Positions 53,671 through 62,653 are shown, numbered from the stretch's first letter. The stretch is 64,000 nucleotides of DNA from Acidisoma cellulosilyticum (GCF_020621385.1 NZ_JAESVA010000011.1:1-64000), one strand, 5' to 3'. Made by a program: numbers and translations. Notes: generated from the sequence alone by a model not told the origin.

Positions 53671-55329
53671 ATGCCCTTTGACAGGACTTCGCTTGATGCT
53701 CTCCGTCGCCGTCTGGACGCCATCGATAACGATCTGATCGACGAACTGGCCGCCGGGCGGATAGACCGCCGCGGTTTCTTGCGACACGGCAGTCTGCTCG
53801 GCCTGTCGATGCCTCTGCTGGGCGGCATTGCGGGCGCTTTCGGTCTGGCCGCCGAAGCGCGGCCGGCCCGGGCCGCGACCCCCGGTGGCACGATCCGTGT
53901 TGGCGTGACGGTGCCGGCGGCCGCGATCGACCCTGTCACCATCGCCGACAATGGCGGTCTGGAAATCCTGATCCAGACGGGCGAATTCCTGTGCGTTCTG
54001 CAGCAGGACTTCACGCTCAGGCCCGTTCTGGCGGCAAGCTGGACCCATAATGCCGACGGCTCGGTCTGGACCTTCAAGCTGCGGCCGAACGTGAAGTTCC
54101 ATAGCGGCGGGACGATGAAGGCCGATGATGTCATCGCAAGCATCGATCGGCTGTGCGACCCGAAGAACTCCTCCAATGCGCTGTCCGCGTTCAAGGGCAT
54201 TCTGTCCCCCGGCAATACCAAGAAGCTTGACGATCTCACGATCGCCTTCCATCTCGATGCGCCTTACGGCGCCTTTCCCTATGTCGTCTCTTCCGACAAC
54301 TATAACTGCGTCATCCTGCCGGCCTCCTATCACGGCGATTTCGAACATAACTGGGACGGCACCGGCCCTTTCAAGTTGGAGAAATACACGCCGAAAGTGA
54401 GCGCGTCCTTCGTGCGCAACGACGATTACTGGGGCGCCAAAGCCCTGCCGGATCGCACGGAATTCACCTTCTATACCGATATGCAGCCGCAGATTCTGGC
54501 CATGCAGGGCGGGGACGTCGATCTGCTCGCGCAGATGACCGTCGCGGAAGGGCGGGCCTTGCTGCATGACCCACGTTTCACCATCGTGCGGGATCGCAGC
54601 AGCGCCCATGAACAGGTGCATATGCGCTGCGATACCGGTCCCTTCGTCGATAAGCGCGTGCGCCAGGCGCTGGCTCTGTCGCTCAACCGTTCCGCGCTGG
54701 TGCGTGGGCTCTTTGCCGGCATGGCCCAGGTCGGCAATGATAGTCCCTTCGCCTCGGTCTTTCCGATGACCGACCCCAGCGTGCCGCAGCGGGAACAGGA
54801 TCTGCGCAAGGCCAAGCAGCTTCTGGAAGCCGCCGGCTATGCCAAGGGCTTCAAGGTGACGCTGACGACCGAAGATTATATCGAAATTCCGGACTACGCG
54901 GTTCTGTTGCAGGCTTTCGCCCGCAAGATTGGCATAGACATCAACCTTCATATCGAAAATCAGGACGCCTATTACGGCAAGGCGGTGTTCGGGCAGTCGG
55001 ACTGGCTGGATTCCACGCTCGGCATTACAGATTACGGCGTGCGCGGCGTGCCCAATGTCTTCCTGCGGGCTCCGCTGCTCAGCACCGGCACTTGGAACGC
55101 GGCGCATTTCAAGAACCCGACCTATGACGGGCTGGTTTCAAGCTACAGCAAGGCGGCCGATCTGGGCTCGCAGCGTCACTATGCGAAAGGAATCCAGGAG
55201 CTGTTGCTGGATGAAACCCCGATCATATTCTCGTATTTCTATGACTATCTCGTGCCGACCAAGAAGGGGTTGACCGGCCTTCCGCCGATTGCCAATCGTC
55301 TGTTCCTGGCCGGCGTAAGCCTGTCTTGA
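53671..55329 (+). CDS. ABC transporter substrate-binding protein, family 5, Tat signal
   Basis: The 552-residue protein is a peptide/opine-type solute-binding protein (SBP_bac_5: WTFKLRPNVKFHSGGTMKADDV, GTGPFKLEKY). A Tat signal DRRGFLRHGSLLGLS starts about 30 residues in, after an unusual charged N-terminal extension, and ends near ARAATPGG. The matching permease and ATPase genes are absent from the window, so it may use a system encoded elsewhere or act as a sensor. Its stop overlaps the TTG start of the carbamoylase gene. Confidence 0.86.
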   Translation: MPFDRTSLDALRRRLDAIDNDLIDELAAGRIDRRGFLRHGSLLGLSMPLLGGIAGAFGLAAEARPARAATPGGTIRVGVTVPAAAIDPVTIADNGGLEILIQTGEFLCVLQQDFTLRPVLAASWTHNADGSVWTFKLRPNVKFHSGGTMKADDVIASIDRLCDPKNSSNALSAFKGILSPGNTKKLDDLTIAFHLDAPYGAFPYVVSSDNYNCVILPASYHGDFEHNWDGTGPFKLEKYTPKVSASFVRNDDYWGAKALPDRTEFTFYTDMQPQILAMQGGDVDLLAQMTVAEGRALLHDPRFTIVRDRSSAHEQVHMRCDTGPFVDKRVRQALALSLNRSALVRGLFAGMAQVGNDSPFASVFPMTDPSVPQREQDLRKAKQLLEAAGYAKGFKVTLTTEDYIEIPDYAVLLQAFARKIGIDINLHIENQDAYYGKAVFGQSDWLDSTLGITDYGVRGVPNVFLRAPLLSTGTWNAAHFKNPTYDGLVSSYSKAADLGSQRHYAKGIQELLLDETPIIFSYFYDYLVPTKKGLTGLPPIANRLFLAGVSLS

Positions 55330-56234
55330 CGCGACGGGTCAAACTCGCCGCCTGCCAAATGGGGCCGGTGCAGTCATCGGCCAGCCGCCCGGAGGTTGTC
55401 GGGCGGCTTATCCATCTGCTGGAACGTGCGGCCAAAGACGGCGCGACATTGGCGGTCTTTCCCGAACTCGCCCTGACGACCTTCTTTCCGCGCTGGGAGA
55501 TTGATAACGAAACGAAGCTTGACGTCTTCTACGAGGCGTCATTCCCGAATGCGGAGACGCAGCCCTTGCTGGATGCGGCGCGCCGATTGCGGATTGGCTT
55601 CGCGATCGGATTTGCGGAAATGGTGCAGGACGGGGCGGCAAAGCAACGCTTCAACACCATGGCGCTGGTCGATGCCGAAGGGCAGGTGGCCGGCCTCTAC
55701 CGCAAGATGCATGTGCCAGGGTCCGAGATGCCGGAGCCGGGCGTGACGGTTCATCTGGAACGCCGCTATTTCGCGCCGGGCAATCTCGGTTTTCCGGTCT
55801 TCGACATCGACGGTCTGCGGGTGGGCCTTGCCCTTTGCAATGATCGGCGTTGGCCTGAGACCTATCGGATGCTTTGCCTCAACGGTGCGGAGATCGTGCT
55901 CATCGGCTATAACACGCCACTGCTTTTGGACGAGGCGCCGCAACTGGCCCATCTGCGGATGTTTCACAATCACCTGCCGATGCAGGCTGGTGCCTATCAG
56001 AACACGGTCTGGGTCGCGGCAGCAGCCAAGGCAGGTCTGGAAGACGGGCAGGCGCTGATCGGTGGTTCCTGCATCATCGCGCCGACTGGCGAGATTACGG
56101 CTCTGGCCACCTCGCTCGCGGATGAGGTGGTGACTTATGACGCCGATCTGGGGCTGATCGAGACCTGCCGGCGGGTCAATTTCGACTTTGCACGCTACCG
56201 CCGTCCGGATCAGTATCGACGCATCTGCGAGTAG
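55326..56234 (+). CDS. N-carbamoyl-D-amino-acid hydrolase-like nitrilase-superfamily enzyme
   Basis: The 302-residue protein has the Glu47-Lys127-Cys171 triad (VFPELALTTFFP, YRKMHVPG, CNDRRWPETYR). CNDRRWPE, the FFPRW segment and the length (304 in Agrobacterium) match N-carbamoyl-D-amino-acid hydrolase, which releases ammonia, CO2 and a D-amino acid. It starts with TTG overlapping the binding-protein stop (TTGA). With the M20 gene at 45140 it gives this module two independent carbamoylase-type activities. Related N-carbamoyl compounds could be the true substrate. Confidence 0.85.
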   Translation: MTRRVKLAACQMGPVQSSASRPEVVGRLIHLLERAAKDGATLAVFPELALTTFFPRWEIDNETKLDVFYEASFPNAETQPLLDAARRLRIGFAIGFAEMVQDGAAKQRFNTMALVDAEGQVAGLYRKMHVPGSEMPEPGVTVHLERRYFAPGNLGFPVFDIDGLRVGLALCNDRRWPETYRMLCLNGAEIVLIGYNTPLLLDEAPQLAHLRMFHNHLPMQAGAYQNTVWVAAAAKAGLEDGQALIGGSCIIAPTGEITALATSLADEVVTYDADLGLIETCRRVNFDFARYRRPDQYRRICE

Positions 56235-56330
56235 TTAGCATGCCTGTCATATTGCTTTAATCAGGACATCGCGCGCTTCCAGAACCAAGCGCCCAGGCCG
56301 TCCAGCGCCTTTCGCGACACTCAGAACCCA

Positions 56331-56413
56331 GAGCAGATCCCGGTCAGATGGACTCATCTGGCCGGGTGAAGATGCTCATAAAAACAATAATCTAGAGCGG
56401 TATCTGTGAGCGT
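56331..56413 (-). repeat. Dispersed two-hairpin repeat, copy F (5'-truncated, inverted)
   Basis: On the minus strand this reads CTCACAGATACCGCTCTAG, ATTATTGTTTTTATGAGC, and the stem CCCGGCCAGATG / CATCTGACCGGG around AGTC, ending GATCTGCTC. The first arm (CTAGAGCG...) is missing. It lies between the converging carbamoylase and ABC ATPase genes, where no gene is present. Confidence 0.8.
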
Positions 56414-56486
56414 GCCGGTCGGGCAAGTCCGAAATCACATGATTTGAGGAAGATCCAGATTCATGCGATGCAAGGCCAAAATATTG

Positions 56487-57269
56487 TCATACCAATGTCA
56501 GGGTAGATCGGACGGTGCGAAGGATATCAGCCCTGCGGCGGAAGAAAACCTCGCTATCTCGGAGTTCGAGATTGCGGTCGGAGCCAAGCTCGGCTGTGAC
56601 ATCAATATCGTCAATGATGCGGGCCGGGCGGGACGAAAAGACGATGATGCGGTCGGCGAGGAAGATTGCTTCTTCCACGTCATGCGTCACGAACAAAACG
56701 GTCTTCATCTCCTCGCTCTGAATACGGCGTAGCTCAATCTGCAACTGCTCGCGCCGCTGCGCGTCCAGCGCCCCGAAAGGCTCGTCCATCAGCAATACGT
56801 CGGACCCGGCTGCGAGCGTGCGCGCGATGGCGACACGTTGACGCATGCCCCCCGAGATACGACTGGGATAGGCATCGCCGAAGTCTGAAAGCCCCACAAG
56901 GTCCAGGTAGTGTCGCGCGCGGCTTGCCTTGGCTTTGGGCGACAGATCGCGCCGATAGCGCATGCCAAAGGCGATGTTCTGCAGCACGGTAAGCCAGGGG
57001 AAGGAGGAGTAGGATTGAAAAACCATCCCGCGCCGCTCGTCTGGTGGTCCGACGGGCGAGCCCTCCAGCCGAATGGTGCCGGTGGTCGCCTCATCCAGCC
57101 CGCCGACCATCCGCATCAGCGTGGTCTTGCCGCAGCCGGAGGGGCCAAGAAAGACCACGAATTGTCCGCGCGGGACCACGAGATTAAACGGCGCTTCCAC
57201 CACGGTCAGCCCGCCAAACCGTTTGGTGACCTGATCGAAAACCAGATAATCCTGGAGACGCTCGTTCAT
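56487..57269 (-). CDS. ABC transporter ATP-binding protein, taurine/nitrate type
   Basis: The 260-residue ATPase has Walker A FLGPSGCGKTTLMRMVGG, the signature ISGGMRQRVAIARTLA and Walker B VLLMDEPFGALD, with the SsuB/TauB/NrtD-like sequence style. It is last in the minus-strand operon and overlaps the permease gene by four bases. Confidence 0.88.
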   Translation of the reverse strand: MNERLQDYLVFDQVTKRFGGLTVVEAPFNLVVPRGQFVVFLGPSGCGKTTLMRMVGGLDEATTGTIRLEGSPVGPPDERRGMVFQSYSSFPWLTVLQNIAFGMRYRRDLSPKAKASRARHYLDLVGLSDFGDAYPSRISGGMRQRVAIARTLAAGSDVLLMDEPFGALDAQRREQLQIELRRIQSEEMKTVLFVTHDVEEAIFLADRIIVFSSRPARIIDDIDVTAELGSDRNLELRDSEVFFRRRADILRTVRSTLTLV

Positions 57270-58069
57270 CGGCTGGTACCCTGATCGCGGAACAGCCAGG
57301 TGTGACCTGCCCGCATGGCCTGATCGGTGACGAGGCCGATAATGCCGATGACAAAAACCCCTGCCATCACCTCATCCGTTTTCATATAGCGACGCGCCGT
57401 CCAGATGACATAGCCGAGGCCGTTATCGGCCGCGACGATCTCCGCCAGGATAAGATAGGTCCAGCACCAGCCAAGCGTGATCCTGAGGTTATTGATAAGG
57501 CCGGGCAGCATCGACCGCCAGATGATATCGCGCAGAATTTCGTACGGCCGGGCGCCGAGTGTGCGCGCAACCTCGACATATTCATTGGGCACGCGATTGG
57601 CGTCATCCACCACCAGAAGCACAAGCTGGAAGAATGTGCCGAGCCAGAGCAGGAAGATCTTTGTCTCTTCACCGACACCGAACCAGATGATGCTGATCGG
57701 TATCAGGGCCGGGATCGGCAGATAGCGGATAAAATCGATGATCGGTTCCAGCGCCGCGCTGATCGGGCGATAACTGCTCATCAGCATGCCGATGGGAATG
57801 GCCATGACGGCGGAGAGCAGGAAGGCAGCCATGATGCGGCCGAGTGAGATCAGCGCATTGCCGATGATCTCCCCCCGCGCGGTCATGTCATACAGCGTGC
57901 CGAGAATATCGAGCGGCGAGGGCAGAAAGATCGGATCCAGCAGACCGACCCAGGACGCGATCTGCCAGACCAACAGGATGAAGAAGCTGCTGCCGAGCGC
58001 GACCGCGACCCTCTTTCGTCGGGAAAGAGAGCCGCGGAAGGCGAAGGCGCTGTGCAGCGCGCCGCTCAC
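57266..58069 (-). CDS. ABC transporter permease, taurine/nitrate type
   Basis: The 267-residue membrane protein has about six helices and the coupling motif VPNEYVEVARTLGARPYEIL followed by LPGLINNLRITLGWCWTYLI, typical of SsuC/TauC permeases. It overlaps both neighbouring genes by four bases, so the importer subunits are translationally coupled. Confidence 0.88.
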   Translation of the reverse strand: MSGALHSAFAFRGSLSRRKRVAVALGSSFFILLVWQIASWVGLLDPIFLPSPLDILGTLYDMTARGEIIGNALISLGRIMAAFLLSAVMAIPIGMLMSSYRPISAALEPIIDFIRYLPIPALIPISIIWFGVGEETKIFLLWLGTFFQLVLLVVDDANRVPNEYVEVARTLGARPYEILRDIIWRSMLPGLINNLRITLGWCWTYLILAEIVAADNGLGYVIWTARRYMKTDEVMAGVFVIGIIGLVTDQAMRAGHTWLFRDQGTSR

Positions 58070-59088
58070 TTCAGGTCGGCGGCAGTGATGCTCGCAAGCG
58101 GCGCGGGATCGAAGGATTGCGCGGCGGCGAGCTGGTGGTCAGAGGCACCATTGGCGAGATTGAGCTTCATCAGCGTATCGAAGACGCCATAGATCGGGCC
58201 CGGCTTGTCGGCCGTTCCGAAATAGGTCTGGGCCGTCGCCAGGGACGTATAGGTCAGGCTGCCGTCGACGCTCGCCTTGAAGTCCTTGGCGCTGAGGTCA
58301 AAATGCGGGGCGGCCAGACGGATGAAGTCGGTCGGGTTGGTATTGTAATAGGCGACCGCCTTGTAGACGCCGATCAGGAATTTTTTGAAGGTTGCCGGAT
58401 CGGCCTTCAACTTCGATTGGTTGACAATGATGGCATCGATAATGGTGCCGGGGTAGCTGGCACTTGAAATAAGGATATGGGCGCCGCGTCCGGCATCGAT
58501 CTTAACGGCCTGATCCATGAAGGGCTGAAAGGTTCCGATGGCGGCGATGCTCTTGTCGGAAAAGACGGACAGCGCGTCCGAACCGGCAACCTGTTTGATA
58601 TGCACGTCCTTGTAGCTCAGGCCCGCCTTGCTCAGCTCAAGCTGCATGAGCAGATAGGCCGGGATATCGGTTTCCATGGCGATGGTCTTGCCTTTGAGGT
58701 CACTGACCGACTTGATCGATCCGTCAGCCACAACCCCGTCGCCGCCATCGGATTCATCGATCGTGCCGATCATGACACCCGGCGTCGTCGGCGTCCGCGG
58801 GCGGCGCTGGTAATCATCGACCGTTCGCATATCAACGTCGATATCGCCACGCTCAATACCGGCCAGCGCATCCGATTGCTCGTCATCGACCTTCACGCTG
58901 ACCTTGAGGCCGAGGGCCTTGAAATAGCCGAGATCGCTTGCGACGAAGACGGGTGCGAAGCCCGACCAGTTGTTGCAGATAACACTGACCGGGGTTTCGG
59001 CCGCCTTGGCCGAAGCGGATGCGATCAAGGGGATCGCAATGGTCAGCGCGCTGGTCGCGAGTAAGCCGAGAAGACTTGTCCTAGCCAT
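58066..59088 (-). CDS. ABC transporter substrate-binding protein, NMT1/TauA-like
   Basis: The 340-residue protein has a Sec signal (MARTSLLGLLATSALTIAIP to SAKA) and an NMT1/taurine-type binding domain (NNWSGFAPVFVASDLGYFKALG, GIERGDIDVDMRTVDDY). It likely captures a nitrogen- or sulfur-containing small molecule consumed by the amidohydrolase encoded just upstream (27-base gap). Confidence 0.87.
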   Translation of the reverse strand: MARTSLLGLLATSALTIAIPLIASASAKAAETPVSVICNNWSGFAPVFVASDLGYFKALGLKVSVKVDDEQSDALAGIERGDIDVDMRTVDDYQRRPRTPTTPGVMIGTIDESDGGDGVVADGSIKSVSDLKGKTIAMETDIPAYLLMQLELSKAGLSYKDVHIKQVAGSDALSVFSDKSIAAIGTFQPFMDQAVKIDAGRGAHILISSASYPGTIIDAIIVNQSKLKADPATFKKFLIGVYKAVAYYNTNPTDFIRLAAPHFDLSAKDFKASVDGSLTYTSLATAQTYFGTADKPGPIYGVFDTLMKLNLANGASDHQLAAAQSFDPAPLASITAADLK

Positions 59089-59115
59089 GATCTCTGGTCC
59101 TTTCGCAGGAGTATT

Positions 59116-60708
59116 TTACAAACCGGGTGAACTGGGATCGGCATCGCCGACCCAGCGATTCATGCCGACAGGATGATCGAGCATCTGCCGATACATCGCG
59201 CGGTAATGCGGCATCCATTCTGAGGCTTCTCGCAGCAGAGTCTCTCGCTTCGGTGCAAGCGCCTGCATGATGTCCCTTGCTTCCCGACGCAGCGCTGCCT
59301 CGTCGACGCGGGTCAAGCGACCATCCTCAAAGACGATTTCACCCGCTACGAAGGTACGGATGACGGCGCGACCGGGCTCGCAATAGACGAGTTGGCGCGC
59401 AAGATCGTTGAGAGGCGTGAAGGGAAGACTGTCGAGATCGAGCATCGCGAGATCGGCCTGGTAGCCAGGCGCGATGCGGCCAAGCCGATCCGCCTGCCGT
59501 GCCGCCTGCGCGCCGCCCTGGAACAGGCAATGCAGGATTTCGGCCGCGACCGGCCAGGCGTCCGGATCAGGATCGCCGATGTTATGGACGAGACCGGCAA
59601 GCTTCACGACGGACCAGAGATTGACGGCATCATCCGCGATCATCTCATCCGAGCCGAGGGCGATGGGCACGCCGGCGCGGGCCAGGCGTCGGAACGGCAT
59701 AATGCCGCTGCCGAGGCGCAAATTGCTGATCGGATTATGCACCACCTGCGCGCCGCTTCGCGCCAGCCGCGCAATGTCATCATCATCGATCCAGACTGCG
59801 TGAATGACATTCATACGCTCGGTCAGAAGGCCGAGCTCGTCGACATATCGGATCAGGGAGCGGCCGTTGAGGCAGGTCTGCCCAAAGACCCGCTGCAGCC
59901 TCGTCTCCAGCATATGGATATAGAAGGGCAGGTCGTGCTTGGCGCTGAGCGCGTCCAAAGCGCGCAGATAATCCTCGGTCACGCGCTGCGGCGCCGAGCA
60001 CGAAACCGCGGCGCGCAATCGGCCACCCGCGGTATTGTGCCAGCGGCCCAGCATATCGTCATATTGAGCAAGAAGATCACTGGCGTTCATCGGCGCGGCC
60101 TCTTCCAACCTCGCGCGCAGGGCCGGTGGTACGAGGTCGCGCAGGAAAGGCAGTTTCTCCGCTTCAGGCCTGTTGGGCTGGTCCAGCGCCACCGTGGCGC
60201 GGATGCCGATGTCGCGATAGGCGCTGAACACGGCATCCACTTCGTCCCGTGTCGGCACTGGCAAAAAGAAAGCGTCGTCCTGCACCATCGTAATGCCGAG
60301 CTTGAGCATTTCGGCGGCGGCGAGTTGCGTGCGGATATAAGCGGCGCGGGGTGGTATGGCGGCGTCCGGCCCGCCCGGGACCTCGTAGAGCATGAAAAGC
60401 TCAAGCGGCAGACTGTCGAGCGCGCCCTTCAGAAAATTGGCTGGCGAATGGAAATGCGCGTTGATAAGGCCAGGGACGATCAATTGTCCTTCAGACGGAA
60501 TGACTCTGTCGCTCGGCAGCCGCTCCGCTTCGAGCGACGGGCCGACCGCGCGAATGCTGTCGCCTTCGATAATGACATCGCCGCGCAGCAGTGCTGGTTG
60601 CACCGGATCCTGGGTAAGGATCAATGCGCCGCGCAGGAAAATGCGAGTTTCGTGGGAGGAAGGGGCGTACTGATAGCCTTCACCCGACCCACGATAGTTG
60701 CCGCTCAT
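59116..60708 (-). CDS. Amidohydrolase-family deaminase/hydrolase (AtzA/TrzA/SsnA type)
   Basis: The 530-residue protein is a metal-dependent amidohydrolase: NAHFHSP (first metal His pair), IHMLETR, VIHAVWID and ALGSDEM carry the remaining ligands and catalytic Asp. Relatives deaminate guanine or cytosine-like rings or hydrolyse s-triazines. The start is ATG 60708 (MSGNYRG) or ATG 60720; both have weak ribosome sites. It is first in the operon with the importer, which suggests uptake and hydrolysis of a cyclic or N-rich compound. Confidence 0.85.
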   Translation of the reverse strand: MSGNYRGSGEGYQYAPSSHETRIFLRGALILTQDPVQPALLRGDVIIEGDSIRAVGPSLEAERLPSDRVIPSEGQLIVPGLINAHFHSPANFLKGALDSLPLELFMLYEVPGGPDAAIPPRAAYIRTQLAAAEMLKLGITMVQDDAFFLPVPTRDEVDAVFSAYRDIGIRATVALDQPNRPEAEKLPFLRDLVPPALRARLEEAAPMNASDLLAQYDDMLGRWHNTAGGRLRAAVSCSAPQRVTEDYLRALDALSAKHDLPFYIHMLETRLQRVFGQTCLNGRSLIRYVDELGLLTERMNVIHAVWIDDDDIARLARSGAQVVHNPISNLRLGSGIMPFRRLARAGVPIALGSDEMIADDAVNLWSVVKLAGLVHNIGDPDPDAWPVAAEILHCLFQGGAQAARQADRLGRIAPGYQADLAMLDLDSLPFTPLNDLARQLVYCEPGRAVIRTFVAGEIVFEDGRLTRVDEAALRREARDIMQALAPKRETLLREASEWMPHYRAMYRQMLDHPVGMNRWVGDADPSSPGL

Positions 60709-60805
60709 AGCTGACACCATCGACTGGACGGGCACGCCAACCCGAAGTCTCCCGAACCTGGAAGAGCGCTCCGGCACGGAAGCTAATCCGCGTGCAGGTT
60801 CTTTG

Positions 60806-60827
60806 GCAAGCCTCTATTTTATGCAGC
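60806..60827 (+). promoter_or_regulatory. 22-base motif shared with 48441, candidate regulator site
   Basis: This copy (GCAAGCCTCTATTTT through ATGCAGC) lies 97 bases upstream of the minus-strand amidohydrolase start and in the opposite orientation to that gene. It matches the 48441 site at 21 of 22 positions. The sequences around the two copies are otherwise unrelated. Confidence 0.45.
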
Positions 60828-61470
60828 TCGGCAGTAATTTTTTTGCCCCGCTCGCCTATGAAGCTTGCTGATTAAAAATTAGCCAGCCTCTAGACACGTC
60901 GCGTATCGAAAAGCTGACTGACAGGGCTTGGGTTCGTTAAAGTCCAGGTCCGAATGGCGTCGCTTCAGCGAGTCCAGTTCCGGACTGTAAGCCAAGGGCG
61001 TCCTTGATCTGGGGCGCCTCGAGGCGTGCCATCAGGACGCTCGGCTGTACGGGGTCATCATCTGCGGCAGGCGATCGCCGAACGTCATCTGCGCGCAGTC
61101 CGAATTGAGGCACCGCCATCTTGCCATTCTGACCCGCAGCGTCACGGCCGCCCCTTGGGCTGGCAGGTCCCGCAAGTTACGGACACACCCACCATGGCGA
61201 TGGCTGGAGCGTGCGTCGCACGCCAGGCAATGCGCTGTCTTTTTCCATGGATATTAATGCGCCGCCATTGTCAGGGGGGCGAACCGCTGACCAAGCCTTG
61301 AGGCTTATAATCACACACATTGAGCCAGACCCAATTCACTACATTGCGACAATCGCGATGGCCAATAAAAATGACTCGTCTACCATAGGCAATTGCGCCA
61401 TGACCATTATCCTAGCGCAGGTGGTGATTTCCAAATAACCTGCAATACAGGCCCCGCGGCGCGGTGCGCC
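60828..61470. other. Non-coding interval between amidohydrolase and LytTR genes
   Basis: No gene was recognised. A 60-codon minus-strand frame at 60937-61119 (ending EATPFGPGL) has ordinary-looking composition but no family resemblance or clear ribosome site. The rest is low in long open frames. It could hold remnants of a decayed gene. Confidence 0.35.
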
Positions 61471-62331
61471 TCAAATCAGTCCGAACCGTTCCTTCAAGGC
61501 AAGGAGCTTTTGCTTACTGACGGGAATCGGTGGTCCGAAAGACTCCGGCAGCGCCACAAGAAATCCATCGTCCCGACGCAGGATCTCGATGACGAAGTCG
61601 AGATTGACGATATGGCTGCGATGGACCCGGAGAAATCGCGCGGGATCGAGCCGGCTTTCCAGAACCGACAAGGATAGGTTCGAGAGGTAGCGATCCCCGG
61701 TCGCGACGATGGTCGTGTAATGGCCGTCCCCCTCCAGACGGCCGATATCCCGGACATCGATGAGCATGATCCGATTATGCCGATAGACGGGAATACGCGA
61801 AAGCAATCGAACCGATTCTGCCCCTGCCGGCAGTACCCCCGGACCGTCCGGGCGCGGTGCAGTGGTAAGGTCCGTCAGATCGTAGAAGATCATGCATGTG
61901 CCGGCTTTGCCGTTTGCTGTCGCCATCTGTGAGACTTTGATCATCAACATGCGGTCGGGGATATTGATCATCATGGCCAGCGGTGGCGGGGACTTCCCGC
62001 CATGGGCCGGCACCTCAGCATGACCGAGCAGGAAGGCAATCTTCTCCCGGCTTTTGGGTGGATGCAGCGACAGCACATCGACGCCGAACATGGCATCCAG
62101 AGCGATGCCGAGGGACGGTTCAGCCGCCGGGCGCAAGACCTGGACCGCCACATCATTCATGGCGGTGACGCGGTGATCCGCGTCCAGCCAGACGATACCC
62201 GGGTTGAACTGCTCCAGCTTGTGTTGGAACGTCGACTCCGCAGGCGCTCGCGCTACGGTGCCATCTGGCTCCGCTGCCGGGATATCAGCTTGGGCAACGT
62301 TGGCCGGCGGTGTCTGCGGCCCATTCTTCAT
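61471..62331 (-). CDS. PAS-LytTR regulator resembling the CO sensor RcoM
   Basis: The 286-residue protein has an N-terminal PAS domain (about 35-160; NPGIVWLDADHRVTAMN, then LSLHPPKSREKIAFLL) and a LytTR DNA-binding domain (about 187-280; IDVRDIGRLEGDGHYTTI, FLRVHRSHIVNLD). This arrangement is that of RcoM, a heme-PAS CO sensor. From memory, RcoM ligates heme through His74 and Met104; here His90 in LHPP and Met120 show the same spacing of 30. ATG 62331 is chosen for its GGGGGGAG site. It is divergent from coxM, fitting control of the hydroxylase genes. Confidence 0.82.
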   Translation of the reverse strand: MKNGPQTPPANVAQADIPAAEPDGTVARAPAESTFQHKLEQFNPGIVWLDADHRVTAMNDVAVQVLRPAAEPSLGIALDAMFGVDVLSLHPPKSREKIAFLLGHAEVPAHGGKSPPPLAMMINIPDRMLMIKVSQMATANGKAGTCMIFYDLTDLTTAPRPDGPGVLPAGAESVRLLSRIPVYRHNRIMLIDVRDIGRLEGDGHYTTIVATGDRYLSNLSLSVLESRLDPARFLRVHRSHIVNLDFVIEILRRDDGFLVALPESFGPPIPVSKQKLLALKERFGLI

Positions 62332-62494
62332 GCCGTCATCTCCCCCCGGTGGCGCCATGACTGCGAAACGTCTGACGCGCCGGAACGCTTGCCTTAACGG
62401 CCTTTTTTACGCGCATCCGCGACTTCAGGGCCGCACCCTATGAAGGTTTGGTGGGCACCGCAAGGGCCGGCGCATCTCACGGGCGCCAGGCAGG

Positions 62495-62524
62495 CTTTCA
62501 GGCTGCCAATCAGGCGGTTCAGGC
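62495..62524. promoter_or_regulatory. Direct repeats with 21-base period, candidate LytTR site upstream of coxM
   Basis: CTTTCAGGC (62495-62503) and GGTTCAGGC (62516-62524) match at seven of nine positions and are 21 bases apart, with another CAGGC between. LytTR regulators typically bind direct repeats spaced about two helical turns apart. The site lies 130 bases upstream of coxM, in the 322-base region divergent from the PAS-LytTR gene. That region shows no gene. Confidence 0.35.
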
Positions 62525-62653
62525 AAAAATGGTTGATATCATCCCGCGCCTTCTTCGAAGGTTACGTCAAAGCCCGTCACTGGATCCCATTGTAACAACA
62601 GTGGAATTCTTTCAATCCTGTCCAAGCGCGGCCAGGCTTGCAATGGAGGATCA

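Noticed and set aside
59392-60714. 440-codon plus-strand open frame opposite the amidohydrolase
   Set aside because: The minus strand carries all metal-ligand motifs of the amidohydrolase; the plus frame is a shadow.
60937-61119. 60-codon minus-strand open frame as a real small gene
   Set aside because: No ribosome site, no family resemblance and no operon context; recorded only as part of a non-coding interval.
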